This document shows positions 50,411 to 59,438 of a stretch of 64,000 bases of DNA, piece after piece. The notes below the pieces were generated by a model. It searched no databases, had not been told where the DNA came from, and was given only the letters and a program-made list of their open reading frames with translations. The stretch covers positions 282,990-346,989 of the forward strand of contig NZ_PZJV01000001.1 of assembly GCF_003206155.1 (NCBI RefSeq), read 5' to 3'. A program made the position numbers and the translations under genes. Position 1 is the first letter of the stretch. Each line of letters begins with the position of its first letter. Source of the stretch: Salinicola halophilus (GTDB taxonomy: Bacteria > Pseudomonadota > Gammaproteobacteria > Pseudomonadales > Halomonadaceae).

Positions 50411-50853
50411 TGGGTACGTTCACGCATACCCCCGACCCAACGCGTGCGGAGCTGCTCAACGACGCGCGAGCGGCTGCGCTGCAGCAGCTGAACGCCGGCT
50501 ATGAGGCGGACGCCGCGCCGCTGGTGCGGGACTACCCGCAAACCGAGCGGCTGAGCTGGGATCGCCAGCTTTACGAGGCGCAGGCGTACCAGCAGTGGCG
50601 AGATGCAGGCGAGGGCGATCCACCGGCGACGCCCACGCTCGAGAGCATTCTGCGTGGGCGCAACGGCCGCGACGGTAGCGAGACGCTCGAAGATGTCGTT
50701 GGCGCCGTGCTGCGCCGCGCCGACCGGTTCCTCGAATGGCAGGAGATGACGGGCATCCGTCACCGCGGCGAGCGACTGATTCAGGAGGCAAAGACAGTGG
50801 ACGCCGTGCAGGCAGTCACTTGGGCATCTTTGCAACAGGAGGCCGCGACATGA
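50410..50853 (+). CDS. Tail-fibre assembly-like protein
   Basis: A 147-residue helical acidic protein; the stretch QTERLSWDRQLYEAQAYQQW is like the central part of DUF4376-type fibre-assembly proteins. Coupled to both neighbours. A chaperone role for the fibre is inferred. Confidence 0.55.
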   Translation: MGTFTHTPDPTRAELLNDARAAALQQLNAGYEADAAPLVRDYPQTERLSWDRQLYEAQAYQQWRDAGEGDPPATPTLESILRGRNGRDGSETLEDVVGAVLRRADRFLEWQEMTGIRHRGERLIQEAKTVDAVQAVTWASLQQEAAT

Positions 50854-51098
50854 GCCAGTTCCCGAAAGTCGACACGGCCTTCGAGGCAGCCACCAAGGCC
50901 CGCAAGGACGCGGAAGCTACGCTCAAAGCCGCGCTGCCGGTCGGCTCAACCGTGGCGATCAAGTCCGGTCCGGAGTTCATCGGGCGCTTCGAGGTGCTCG
51001 AGTACCCGCCGTATGGGTATAGCCAGCTCGCGGTGAAGAACCTCGACAGCGGGCAGGAGCGCCAGATCGACTACGCCCGCGTGCAGAAGGTCGACTAG
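50850..51098 (+). CDS. Small tail-region protein
   Basis: An 82-residue protein with an N-terminal helix and a compact beta barrel-like part (STVAIKSGPEFIGRFEVLEY). AGGAGG precedes the ATG at 50850. The stop is followed at once by the GTG of the next tail gene. Role unknown. Confidence 0.5.
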   Translation: MSQFPKVDTAFEAATKARKDAEATLKAALPVGSTVAIKSGPEFIGRFEVLEYPPYGYSQLAVKNLDSGQERQIDYARVQKVD

Positions 51099-52724
51099 GT
51101 GCGCATCGCGATCACGGCATTCAAGCCGGAGCTGCCGAGAATCGACCCGCGCCTGCTGCCGGACGGGCAGGCGCAGGCCGCACGTAACGTCGATCTCGAG
51201 CGCGGTACCGTGCAGAGCCTCCACGGCCCGGCGAGCACGGGCATCTCATTGGACGTTGCGAAGCCGACGACGCTCTATCGCTATCCGCACGGCAACGAGG
51301 GGCGAGGCTATTGGTTCGCTTGGGGCATGGGGGCGCAAGTCCACGTCGTGCGTTCGCCGCTGGCAAACGATGAGTGGAATCGCATCTACTGGACCGGCGA
51401 CGATTTTCCCAAGATGGCCGGCATCGGCCAGGCGACCGCGGGCTCGCCGCCGTACCCCGGCAGCTACTACCGGCTAGGTATCCCTGAGCCCGGCGGCGAA
51501 GTCGCGCTGTCGGCGCCCGGCAATCGCGATCCCGGCGAAACGGCCCCCGATCTCGCGCTCGATACCGCCTACGCGGTGACGTTGGTGAGCCGCTACGGCG
51601 AAGAAGGGCCGCCGCTCTATTCAGGTGGGACCATCGTGCGCTGGGATGCAGAAGACGGCGCGCCGGATGGCGGCGAGGTCGTGGTTCGACTGCCTACGGC
51701 CCCGAGCGGCGCTTACGACATCCAGAGCTTGCGCGTGTATCGGGTCGAATCCGGTGGCGTCTACCAGTACGTGGCCGACCTCGAGCCGACGGCGACCGAA
51801 TTCCTCGACGACGTATCGAGCGAGCGCCTTGGTGTCGAGATCCCGTCAACGGAGTGGCAGGCACCGGATGCGAGAATGATCGGACTCACTGCGCTGCCGA
51901 ATGGCATTCTGGCCGGCTACTTCGACAACACGCTTTGCTTCAGCGAAGCGTACCGGCCGCATGCCTGGCCGGTGGGCTATCAGCTCGCCATGCCGAACGA
52001 CATCGTGGCGATCGCGTCGACATCCGCCGGGCTGGTCGTGCTGACCGACGGCCAGCCCCAGCTCGTTACCGGCTCGTCGCCGGCAGCGATGGCGCAGCAG
52101 GAGCTCGATGTCAGCCAGACATGCGTCGCGCCGCGCTCGGTGGTCGACATGGGCGGGTACGCCCTGTACGCGTCACCTGACGGGCTCGTCGCCACCAGTG
52201 GACGCGATGCCCAAGTTGTCACCGAGAACGTGCTGACGAAGCGCCAGTGGGCGGCGATGCGTCCCGAGATGATCCACGCCTATCGATACGATGGCCGCTA
52301 CGTTGGATTCCATGCCGGCAAGTGCTTCGTCTTCACGCCCGGCGAGGGTGTTGAATTCGTCGACGTCGAAGCCGACGCGGGCTATTACGACATCGCCGAC
52401 GATACGCTCTATCTCGTCCAGGACAGCAGCATCACGGCATGGCGTCAGGGTGATCCGCTCGAGTATCGCTGGCGCTCGAAGATCGTCGAGGTGCCGCCCG
52501 GCGGTGCGGGTTTCACCTGCGGCAAGTTGATCGCTCGCGACTACCCGGTCCGGCTGCGCGTGTTCGCCGACAGCGTGCCAATGCTCGACGCCGACATAAC
52601 CGGGCCCGGCATGTTCCGGCTGCCGTCCGGCTACGTGCTGAGTCGCGACTGGGAGATCGAGATCGTTGGCACGAACGAGGTTCACAGCGTGCAGATCGCG
52701 ACGAGCCCTTCCGAGCTGACCTGA
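51099..52724 (+). CDS. Large tail tube/hub-like protein
   Basis: A 541-residue beta-rich protein (IDPRLLPDGQAQAARNVDLE ... PTTLYRYPHGNEGRGYWFAW) that resembles tail-hub or nozzle proteins of podoviruses by its repeated beta-propeller-like segments, for example LTALPNGILAGYFDNTLCFS and VVDMGGYALYASPDGLVATS. GTG start. The stop lies within a TGACC pentanucleotide array (52,716-52,737). Confidence 0.7.
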   Translation: MRIAITAFKPELPRIDPRLLPDGQAQAARNVDLERGTVQSLHGPASTGISLDVAKPTTLYRYPHGNEGRGYWFAWGMGAQVHVVRSPLANDEWNRIYWTGDDFPKMAGIGQATAGSPPYPGSYYRLGIPEPGGEVALSAPGNRDPGETAPDLALDTAYAVTLVSRYGEEGPPLYSGGTIVRWDAEDGAPDGGEVVVRLPTAPSGAYDIQSLRVYRVESGGVYQYVADLEPTATEFLDDVSSERLGVEIPSTEWQAPDARMIGLTALPNGILAGYFDNTLCFSEAYRPHAWPVGYQLAMPNDIVAIASTSAGLVVLTDGQPQLVTGSSPAAMAQQELDVSQTCVAPRSVVDMGGYALYASPDGLVATSGRDAQVVTENVLTKRQWAAMRPEMIHAYRYDGRYVGFHAGKCFVFTPGEGVEFVDVEADAGYYDIADDTLYLVQDSSITAWRQGDPLEYRWRSKIVEVPPGGAGFTCGKLIARDYPVRLRVFADSVPMLDADITGPGMFRLPSGYVLSRDWEIEIVGTNEVHSVQIATSPSELT

Positions 52725-52737
52725 CCTGACCTGATCT
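52716..52737 (+). repeat. TGACC pentanucleotide array at a stop codon
   Basis: TGACCTGACCTGACCTGATC: three exact and one partial copy of a 5-bp unit. The tail gene stops in the first full unit; length change would shift the frame but stops occur quickly in all frames. Confidence 0.4.
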
Positions 52738-52770
52738 CGCCACCATAGATTGGCTCACCGTGAGGTGCCC

Positions 52771-55700
52771 ATGACTACCAAGCGCCGCCGCACACTGCCG
52801 GCGGTATCGGCTAAGGCCGACCAGAATACGCGTCAGCTTCTCACCGCTCTGGCCGAGATCGTCGAGACCGGTGAGGGCGTGCGCGGCAATCCTCTCGACC
52901 GAAAGTTGACGTTCCGAGACCTGCTCGACAGCGGCATCGGCGAACTCGTCGGCAATCGCGTCGGCGACGGCCGCCTGCGCCCCGGCGGCCAGATCCGCAA
53001 CCCGTCGGCCAGCATGGCAGTCCCGCCGAAGCCGGAGGGCTTCGCCGCATCCGGCGGTTTCTACGGCATGAACAGTCTGTCGTGGACGGTGCCGAGTACG
53101 CTTTACGCCAACCACGCCCAGACCCGTATCTATCGCAGCGAGGAAGACAACTTCGCGAACGCGGTGGTGATCGGCATGGAAGCCGGCGCGTTCTACACGG
53201 ACATCGTGCGGTCCGACGCGCTCGACCCCGACGACCCGACGAAGCTCAAGGGCTATTTCTACTGGGTCGCTTTCGTCTCGACGGCGAATATCGAAGGCCC
53301 GCCAAACGACAGCGCGGGCACCTACGCGGCTCCGATCGCGGATGTCGGGTATGTGATGGAGCTGCTCACCGATCGCATCGACAAGGGGCTCCTGGCGCAA
53401 TCGCTACGCGAAGAGATCGAGCAGATCGAGCGCATCCCGGCGCTGGAAACCGCCGTTGAGCGTATCGCACCGATAGAAACGGCAGTCGAGCGTATCCCGG
53501 CGCTGGAGAATGCCGTGGAAGTGATTCCTGCGCTCGAGCGCGAATTGCGCGGGCCGGAATCGCTCCACGGGACCATCGCCAACCGGTTCGCAAAAGAGCG
53601 TGAGGCCAGGCTGACCGCGTTGGAAGGGGAGCGCGAAGCGTGGGGTGCGGCGATTGAGGATGAGAGCGAGCGGCGAGCGTCGGCATTGGAGGCGGCCGCT
53701 CAGGATAGGCGCTCGTTAACGTCCCGAATCGGCGATAACGCCGCCGACATCCAGTCGACAGGCGAGGCCGTGTCGCGCACCAACGAAGCGCTCGCCGAGA
53801 CTGCAAGTGAGATCTGGGCGGGCGTCGACGACAATGCGGCGCTCGTGCGCGAGGAGCAGCGCGCCCGCTCGGCAGAGAACGACTACCAGGCGCGAGTCCA
53901 GCGCGTGCTCGAGGCGCGCAACCGATTCGCCACGGCGACGACCTACTCGCTCGAAGAGGTGAGGCTTCGCGATCAGGAAGCCACAGCGACAAGAGTTGAT
54001 GGCATCGCGCTTAGCGTCGGCGAAACCAGAACGCTGCTCGAGGAGGAAGTAAACCTCTCTGCTAGCCGCGATCAAGCGCAGGGCGAACGCATTACGTCGA
54101 TGCAGTCGAACCTTGAAGGCGACCTGGCGACGGTTCGCGACGAGACCCGATCAGAAGTCTCGCGCGTAGAGGGCAAAGTCGAAGCCAACGCCGAGCGCTC
54201 CGAGGAGACTCAAGCTGCTCTCGGCGAGCGCATCGCCGGGGTCGCCGACGACACCCGTGCCAACGCCAGCGAGACCGCGCTGGAGGCGGCTCGCTCCCGC
54301 GTCATGTCAGCGCGCACCCGATTCGGCACCGCGACGGCCTACAGCCTCGAGGAGGTCCGACTCGAAAAAGAGCGCGCCACCGCGCAGCGAATCGACGGCA
54401 TTCTCCTCGAGGTCGATGGAGCGCGCGCCGCGCTGGAAGACGAAGTCCAGCTATCCGCCGAGCGCGATCGGTCCCAAGGAGAACGCCTCTCGACGATGCA
54501 GTCTCAGATCGCCGACGATCTCGCGACGGTACGCGACGAGTCAGCCACCGAGGTTTCGAGGCTGGATGGCCGCGTGACCACCAACGCCTCTCGCATTGGC
54601 GAGGTGCAGAGCGCTCTCGGCGATGATCTAGCGACTGTGCGCAGCGAGTCTCGAGCGGGTATCTCTCGCCTCGAGGGTGAGGTCAGTAGCAACGCTTCTC
54701 AGATCGATACCGTGCAGTCCTCGCTATCCGGCGATCTTGCCGTGTTCCAGCAGGAAACCCGGACGGGCATCTCCGACCTGGACGACGAGATCAGCAACAC
54801 CGGCAAGCGCGTGTCGACGCTCCAGTCGCAGTTTGTCGACGACTTGGCCACGGTCCGCGACGATGCCGAGACGGAGATCAAGCGAGTCGATGGCCGCGTG
54901 AGCAGCAACGCCTCTCGCATTGGCGAAGTGCAGAGCGCGCTCGACGACGATATCGCTTCGGTACGGTCCGAAGCGCTGACCGAGATCTCACGCGTCGACG
55001 GCGCAGTCGATGCCACGGCGCAGCTCGTCCAGGAAGTGCAGACCGACATTGGCGCGGGGCTCAACGCCGTCGAGATCAAGGCCATCACCAACGCCGGCGG
55101 CATCCTATCGAACGGGCAGTTCGGCACCGGTGACCTGTCGGGGTGGGGAGATACTTGGAGCGGGATCAGTGTCGTCGAGGCCGACACGGGCGCAGGGGCG
55201 GGCGCGATCAGAGGTGCGCCGACGCGCTTCGTTGCAGCGTGGCAGGATTCGGGCTGGGGCAGCAATCAGTACATGCGCGGCGATCGATTCGCCGCTATCG
55301 CTGGCGAGACCTACACGCTCCGATTTTCCTACGCCAGCGGTGGCAACGACCGAAACATCGACGTCGAGATCCGCGTGGCATGGGTCGCGGCCAATGGCAG
55401 CGTGAGCTACGACACCATCCACCACCAGAACGTCAGTTATACCAGCTGGGAGAAGACGCCGGTCCTGAAGCGGACGGCGCCGGACGACACGGTAGAAGCG
55501 TGGGTCTACTTCCGACGTAACTCAGGCGGCCGCGGCACACTCTATATCGCGGACGTGCAGGCTTCTCGTACGGACATGCTGGCCGGCTCGCTCTACACGG
55601 CGAAGCTCCAGTCCAATGGTCTGATCGGCGGGTTCGGGGTCTACAACGACGGCTCGACCGTAGAGGCCGGGTTCGACGTCGATCGTTTCTGGGTCGGCCG

Positions 55701-56673
55701 CACGAACGACGAGAAGCGTAAGCCATTCATCATCGAGGACGGCGAGACGTATCTCGACGAGGTCATGATCCGTAAGGGCTCGATCCAGCAGGGCCAGCTC
55801 GGTCCGATCAACATCGGCGAGACGTTTCTGCCGGACGGGACGCCGGTCACCACTGCCGCTGGCCTGATCCGCGCTGAGGGTATCGACGTCGACAGTCTGC
55901 GGGTGCCTGTGGCGGCGACGTTCGACGGCATCGTGCGCAGCGGCAACTATCGATCTGGAAACCGCGGGTTTCGGATCGACGCCACGACAGGGGATGTCGA
56001 GTTCAACGGCGGCGTTTTCCGAGGCAAGGTCTCGTTTCGAAGCGTCGAGGAGATCGGCAACGTCGCGCGCTGGAACACCGTCGGGCTCAATGACATCAAT
56101 GGCGGCAGGCTTGATAAAGGCACGATTGGTGATGACGTTGGCGTCGATGGAGGCGACAAGGGCAACTTCCGAGAACTTCGCGATCGTGCCTACCAGGGGT
56201 TGAAGGCTGGAGAGCGGGTGAACGGGTGGACCCGCCCGAATTCGACGTTGATCTGGGGCAACCAGATCTACACCGGCGACGCCTACGTCGACACGCTGCA
56301 GCTCAAAGGCCAGGCCGTCACGATTTCGTCGACGACGTCCGCCGGTAGCAAGATCGCCTTCACCGCTGCGAACGGAGAAGTGACGTTACTCATCCACGAG
56401 GCCGACGACAAAGGCGCAGACGCCATCCTGATGGCCTCGTTCGGATCGATGGGCGGCGGCATCGCCTACGTCAAAATCTATCGCGATGACGAGCTGGTCG
56501 CCCAGCGCGCGTGCGGAAACGTGGCCGGCGCGTTCTGCCTGGCGATCGGTATTGGCGCATCTGGGTCGGGCGTTCGTCGCTACAAGATGACGGCTATATC
56601 CTCATCCAACACGATCGGCGACGCCTCGAACGTCTACGGCCGGTCCATTTCCTCGATGATCGCGCAGAGGTAG
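52771..56673 (+). CDS. Long tail fibre/tip protein with coiled-coil repeats
   Basis: A 1,300-residue protein, the longest complete gene here. A globular N-terminal part (to about residue 215) includes a fibronectin-like unit (LSWTVPSTLYANHAQTRIYR). Residues about 215-770 are long coiled coils built from a repeated unit, with RFATATTYSLEEVRL and RFGTATAYSLEEVRL at its start and SNASRIGEVQSAL-type heptads. A jelly-roll carbohydrate-binding-like domain follows (WVYFRRNSGGRGTLYIADVQ), then a DUF1983-like segment and C-terminal tip. The ATG at 52771 has GAGGTG upstream; it presumably reaches for the host surface. Confidence 0.8.
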   Translation: MTTKRRRTLPAVSAKADQNTRQLLTALAEIVETGEGVRGNPLDRKLTFRDLLDSGIGELVGNRVGDGRLRPGGQIRNPSASMAVPPKPEGFAASGGFYGMNSLSWTVPSTLYANHAQTRIYRSEEDNFANAVVIGMEAGAFYTDIVRSDALDPDDPTKLKGYFYWVAFVSTANIEGPPNDSAGTYAAPIADVGYVMELLTDRIDKGLLAQSLREEIEQIERIPALETAVERIAPIETAVERIPALENAVEVIPALERELRGPESLHGTIANRFAKEREARLTALEGEREAWGAAIEDESERRASALEAAAQDRRSLTSRIGDNAADIQSTGEAVSRTNEALAETASEIWAGVDDNAALVREEQRARSAENDYQARVQRVLEARNRFATATTYSLEEVRLRDQEATATRVDGIALSVGETRTLLEEEVNLSASRDQAQGERITSMQSNLEGDLATVRDETRSEVSRVEGKVEANAERSEETQAALGERIAGVADDTRANASETALEAARSRVMSARTRFGTATAYSLEEVRLEKERATAQRIDGILLEVDGARAALEDEVQLSAERDRSQGERLSTMQSQIADDLATVRDESATEVSRLDGRVTTNASRIGEVQSALGDDLATVRSESRAGISRLEGEVSSNASQIDTVQSSLSGDLAVFQQETRTGISDLDDEISNTGKRVSTLQSQFVDDLATVRDDAETEIKRVDGRVSSNASRIGEVQSALDDDIASVRSEALTEISRVDGAVDATAQLVQEVQTDIGAGLNAVEIKAITNAGGILSNGQFGTGDLSGWGDTWSGISVVEADTGAGAGAIRGAPTRFVAAWQDSGWGSNQYMRGDRFAAIAGETYTLRFSYASGGNDRNIDVEIRVAWVAANGSVSYDTIHHQNVSYTSWEKTPVLKRTAPDDTVEAWVYFRRNSGGRGTLYIADVQASRTDMLAGSLYTAKLQSNGLIGGFGVYNDGSTVEAGFDVDRFWVGRTNDEKRKPFIIEDGETYLDEVMIRKGSIQQGQLGPINIGETFLPDGTPVTTAAGLIRAEGIDVDSLRVPVAATFDGIVRSGNYRSGNRGFRIDATTGDVEFNGGVFRGKVSFRSVEEIGNVARWNTVGLNDINGGRLDKGTIGDDVGVDGGDKGNFRELRDRAYQGLKAGERVNGWTRPNSTLIWGNQIYTGDAYVDTLQLKGQAVTISSTTSAGSKIAFTAANGEVTLLIHEADDKGADAILMASFGSMGGGIAYVKIYRDDELVAQRACGNVAGAFCLAIGIGASGSGVRRYKMTAISSSNTIGDASNVYGRSISSMIAQR

Positions 56674-56676
56674 CGC

Positions 56677-57036
56677 ATGCAGAAATACAACTACGCCATC
56701 GTCAACGACGAGGGTTTTATCGAGCGCACGCACGCCGCGCCGAACCGGTACATCGAAGTCGGCTCGGAGGTCTCTGACACCACGCACTACTTCGACCACG
56801 ACGCCGATGAGATCCGGAAGCGTGAGAGCTACGAGCTTGAGCAAAGCCTCGATGGCCTGACGCTGACGCTCACTGGCTTGCCCGACGGCACGCGGGCAAC
56901 CGTCGCAGGGCATCAGGACATCGCGCGCGACGGGGCGCTCAAGGTCGAGTTCGATCAGCCCGGCTCCTACAACGTCTTCCTCGAAGCCGGGCCCCGATAC
57001 ATGGACTGCGAGTTCGACGTTGAGGTCGGCGGATGA
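56677..57036 (+). CDS. Fibre-coupled small protein
   Basis: A 119-residue protein starting MQKYNYAIVNDEGFIERTHA, four bases after the fibre gene. It has a beta-rich sandwich ending in FLEAGPRYMDCEFDVEVGG, similar to small domains beside tail fibres. It overlaps the next gene by 4 bp. Confidence 0.5.
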   Translation: MQKYNYAIVNDEGFIERTHAAPNRYIEVGSEVSDTTHYFDHDADEIRKRESYELEQSLDGLTLTLTGLPDGTRATVAGHQDIARDGALKVEFDQPGSYNVFLEAGPRYMDCEFDVEVGG

Positions 57037-57449
57037 AGGTCTCAACTTTCGAATCTGTCGGCGAGGCACGCCAATACTACTTCGAGCGAGTCGAAGCGCT
57101 GGCCGGTGCGGCGCGCGCCCGGCACGTCACGCAGACGCCAGGGCAGGCTGAGGTCTACGCGACCAAGCTGGCCGAGGCCCGGACCGTTCTCGCGGGTGTC
57201 GGTGTCGACACGCCGATACTCGCCGCCGAGGCCGAAGCCACCGGGCAGTCCGTTCAGGATCTCGCGCAGATCGTCACGTCGCGCAACGACGAATGGCTCG
57301 CCGTCGCCCCTGCCATCGAAAAAGCACGCCAGTGCGCTCGGCGACGGATTCGCGCCGCCGACGCCGCGACCGACATGCACGCGGCGCTGGCCGAGGCGCG
57401 CGATGCGCTGGTTCGTTCAGCGGCCTCCGAATGCGTTGATACCATCTAA
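57033..57449 (+). CDS. Tail-assembly chaperone-like protein
   Basis: A 138-residue, all-helical Ala-rich protein (TPGQAEVYATKLAEARTVLA, AAIEKARQCARRRI-like segments) resembling the helical partner encoded after fibre genes in related phages. No ribosomal slip with neighbours is visible. The role is by position. Confidence 0.5.
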   Translation: MKVSTFESVGEARQYYFERVEALAGAARARHVTQTPGQAEVYATKLAEARTVLAGVGVDTPILAAEAEATGQSVQDLAQIVTSRNDEWLAVAPAIEKARQCARRRIRAADAATDMHAALAEARDALVRSAASECVDTI

Positions 57450-57480
57450 CCCATCCCTTCCGCCCACCGTGAGGTGCGCC

Positions 57481-58038
57481 ATGAGCGAACAAGCAATCCC
57501 CGAACGCCAGTTTCTATCGCAGGTGCTCCAACAGAACGAGCCCGCCGTGAGCTTCTGCGAGCAGATCTTCGGTATCTCCCAGACGCTTGACGACATCGTC
57601 GACGGCGACAAGTCCATCACCCAGGGCGCGATCATTCACGCGTTCTGGCAGGCGCTGATCGAGCTGCCCGCCAATCCCTTCTACCGCGCCAACGAGATGT
57701 TCCTGCGGCCACTGCTCGCCCAGTCGCTGCAGGACTGGACGGACAGCACCGTGCTGGAGCGGACACAGGACGAGCACGACGCCAGTCTTGCGTTCGTGCT
57801 GCGTGATCAGCTCACGGGCGTCGTCGTGCAGTGCGCGTATCTGATCGGCGGCGCACAGTGGATGCGCCAGGTCAGCACGGCGATTCGCCGCTACTTCCAT
57901 GACGAGAAGCTCGCCGACTACCGCGCGTCGCTGCCGGGCGTAGAGCCTGAACCGTCCGAGCCAGCGTCTCCCGCCGCGCAGCCGCGGAGTAAACCCACGG
58001 CGAAGAAGAGCAGCACGAAAGCGAGTGCGCAGTCATGA
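57481..58038 (+). CDS. Virion-region protein of unknown function
   Basis: A 185-residue mostly helical protein (SQVLQQNEPAVSFCEQIFGI, then WQALIELPANPFYRANEMFL) with a disordered Pro/Ser/Lys-rich C-terminus. Its leader CACCGTGAGGTG repeats the one before the long-fibre gene. It begins the set of genes that leads into ejection-type proteins. Confidence 0.5.
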   Translation: MSEQAIPERQFLSQVLQQNEPAVSFCEQIFGISQTLDDIVDGDKSITQGAIIHAFWQALIELPANPFYRANEMFLRPLLAQSLQDWTDSTVLERTQDEHDASLAFVLRDQLTGVVVQCAYLIGGAQWMRQVSTAIRRYFHDEKLADYRASLPGVEPEPSEPASPAAQPRSKPTAKKSSTKASAQS

Positions 58039-58673
58039 GCGGCGGCAGCAAGCCCAGCACGCCCAAGGACACGCCGGAGCAGCGCGACCTTGCCCGCGTT
58101 GCCGGCGAGAAGTGGAACTACGCCCAGCAGAACCTCGCGCCGCTCGAGGACGAGTACATGCGCGACGTCGGCCAGATGACAGACGACGGGCGCATGGCCT
58201 ACGTACGCGGTCGCGCCAGCCAAGGGCAGATGCAGGGCATGTCGCAGATGCTTGAGCAGGGGAGCGAGCAGCTCTCTCAGGGTGGCATCGACCCGAGCAG
58301 TGGCCGCGCCACGACGGCCATGTCGGGGCTGTCGATGTCTGCCGCCGCCGCGGGTGCAGACACGACGGCGCGAGCGCAGTTCGAGCAGGAGAATGAGCAG
58401 ATCCGGGGCCTGCAGAACATCACTGCGATGGGGCAAGGCGAAGCGACGCAGGCGCAGAACGGGTTGTCCGGCATTGCCAGCCAGTCCGCCGCCGACGCGC
58501 GATCGAGCGCGGTCGAAACCTTCAACCGCAAGAGCGCCAACCTGCAATTGCTCGGCACCGCTGCGGGAATGGGCGCGACCTATGGTCTGGGGGGCGGCGA
58601 GGGGCCGGCACTGGGCGGCACCGCTGCCCCTGATTATCAGGCCGGCACCGGCCTCAACCTCTACGGGAGCTGA
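58035..58673 (+). CDS. Ejection-type internal virion protein 1
   Basis: A 212-residue protein rich in Gln, Ala, Gly, Ser and Met, with helical QAQNGLSGIASQSAADARSS and a Gly-rich hydrophobic end (LLGTAAGMGATYGLGGGEG). This composition is typical of small internal virion proteins injected with DNA. It overlaps the previous gene by 4 bp. Confidence 0.65.
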   Translation: MSGGSKPSTPKDTPEQRDLARVAGEKWNYAQQNLAPLEDEYMRDVGQMTDDGRMAYVRGRASQGQMQGMSQMLEQGSEQLSQGGIDPSSGRATTAMSGLSMSAAAAGADTTARAQFEQENEQIRGLQNITAMGQGEATQAQNGLSGIASQSAADARSSAVETFNRKSANLQLLGTAAGMGATYGLGGGEGPALGGTAAPDYQAGTGLNLYGS

Positions 58674-58675
58674 CG

Positions 58676-59149
58676 ATGGCAGCCAACACACTCGGCGTCG
58701 GGCTGCCCGGCGTTACGTCATCCGCGCGCCAGCGCGTCGACCCCGGCGCCGCATTCGACGGCGATCAGGGGGCGTCGGAGCTATTCGGCGATCTGAGCCG
58801 CGCCCAGTGGAATGACTGGAAGACCCGCTTTTCGCCCTACGTATCGGTGCTGGGCGACATTGCCTCGGACGAAGCCGCGCCGCAACGCGCGGCGGATAGA
58901 TCATTCGAGGCGAGCGGCGCCGCATTCGACAACGCCCAGCGCGGGCTGGACATGCAGCGCCAGGGCCTCGGTGTCGCGCTGACGCCACAGCAGCAGCAGG
59001 CCGAACAGCGACGCCAGCAGGGCGCCGAGATGGCGAGCGCGGTGTCATCGGCGAACGAGACACGTATCGCGACGCAGGATCGCCAGCAGAGCATTCGCGG
59101 CGGCGGGCTTGGGCTCTCGAACATCCCCGATCAGATACTCAACCAGTAA
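58676..59149 (+). CDS. Ejection-type internal virion protein 2
   Basis: A 157-residue protein rich in Ala, Gln and Arg with a helical core (FDNAQRGLDMQRQGLGVALT, QQQQAEQRRQQGAEMASAVS). It lies 2 bp after the previous gene and shares its composition, so it is probably part of the same injected set. Confidence 0.55.
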   Translation: MAANTLGVGLPGVTSSARQRVDPGAAFDGDQGASELFGDLSRAQWNDWKTRFSPYVSVLGDIASDEAAPQRAADRSFEASGAAFDNAQRGLDMQRQGLGVALTPQQQQAEQRRQQGAEMASAVSSANETRIATQDRQQSIRGGGLGLSNIPDQILNQ

Positions 59150-59167
59150 CTCGCCGGGAGGCGACTC

Positions 59168-59428
59168 ATGTCCTACGGACTCATGGGCCTACGGGGCCAG
59201 ATGGAAGGCGAGGCCATGCAAGGGCTCTCCGACATCGCCGGCGATCAGCGCCGCAGCAAAGCGCTCGACGACCAGATGGAGCAGGCCGACAAGCAGCAGA
59301 AGACGCAGATGATCGGCATGGGCGCCGGTGTCGGCGCGATGGCCGGCGCCCAAATCGGGGCAGTCGGCGGTCCCGCCGGTATGGCAATCGGGGCCGGTGT
59401 CGGCCTCTTGGCAACCGAACTGTTCTGA
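59168..59428 (+). CDS. Glycine-zipper internal virion protein
   Basis: An 86-residue protein: a charged N-terminal helix, then a Gly/Ala-rich hydrophobic segment (MIGMGAGVGAMAGAQIGAVG continuing GPAGMAIGAGVG) that forms a glycine zipper able to pack in membranes. GGAGG precedes the ATG. Likely ejected to help form the channel across the envelope. Confidence 0.65.
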   Translation: MSYGLMGLRGQMEGEAMQGLSDIAGDQRRSKALDDQMEQADKQQKTQMIGMGAGVGAMAGAQIGAVGGPAGMAIGAGVGLLATELF

Positions 59429-59438
59429 GGAGAGCGAG

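Noticed and set aside
52513-53400. 295-residue leftward frame across the tail and fibre junction
   Set aside because: Opposite two well-supported genes, with no ribosome site and no recognisable domain.
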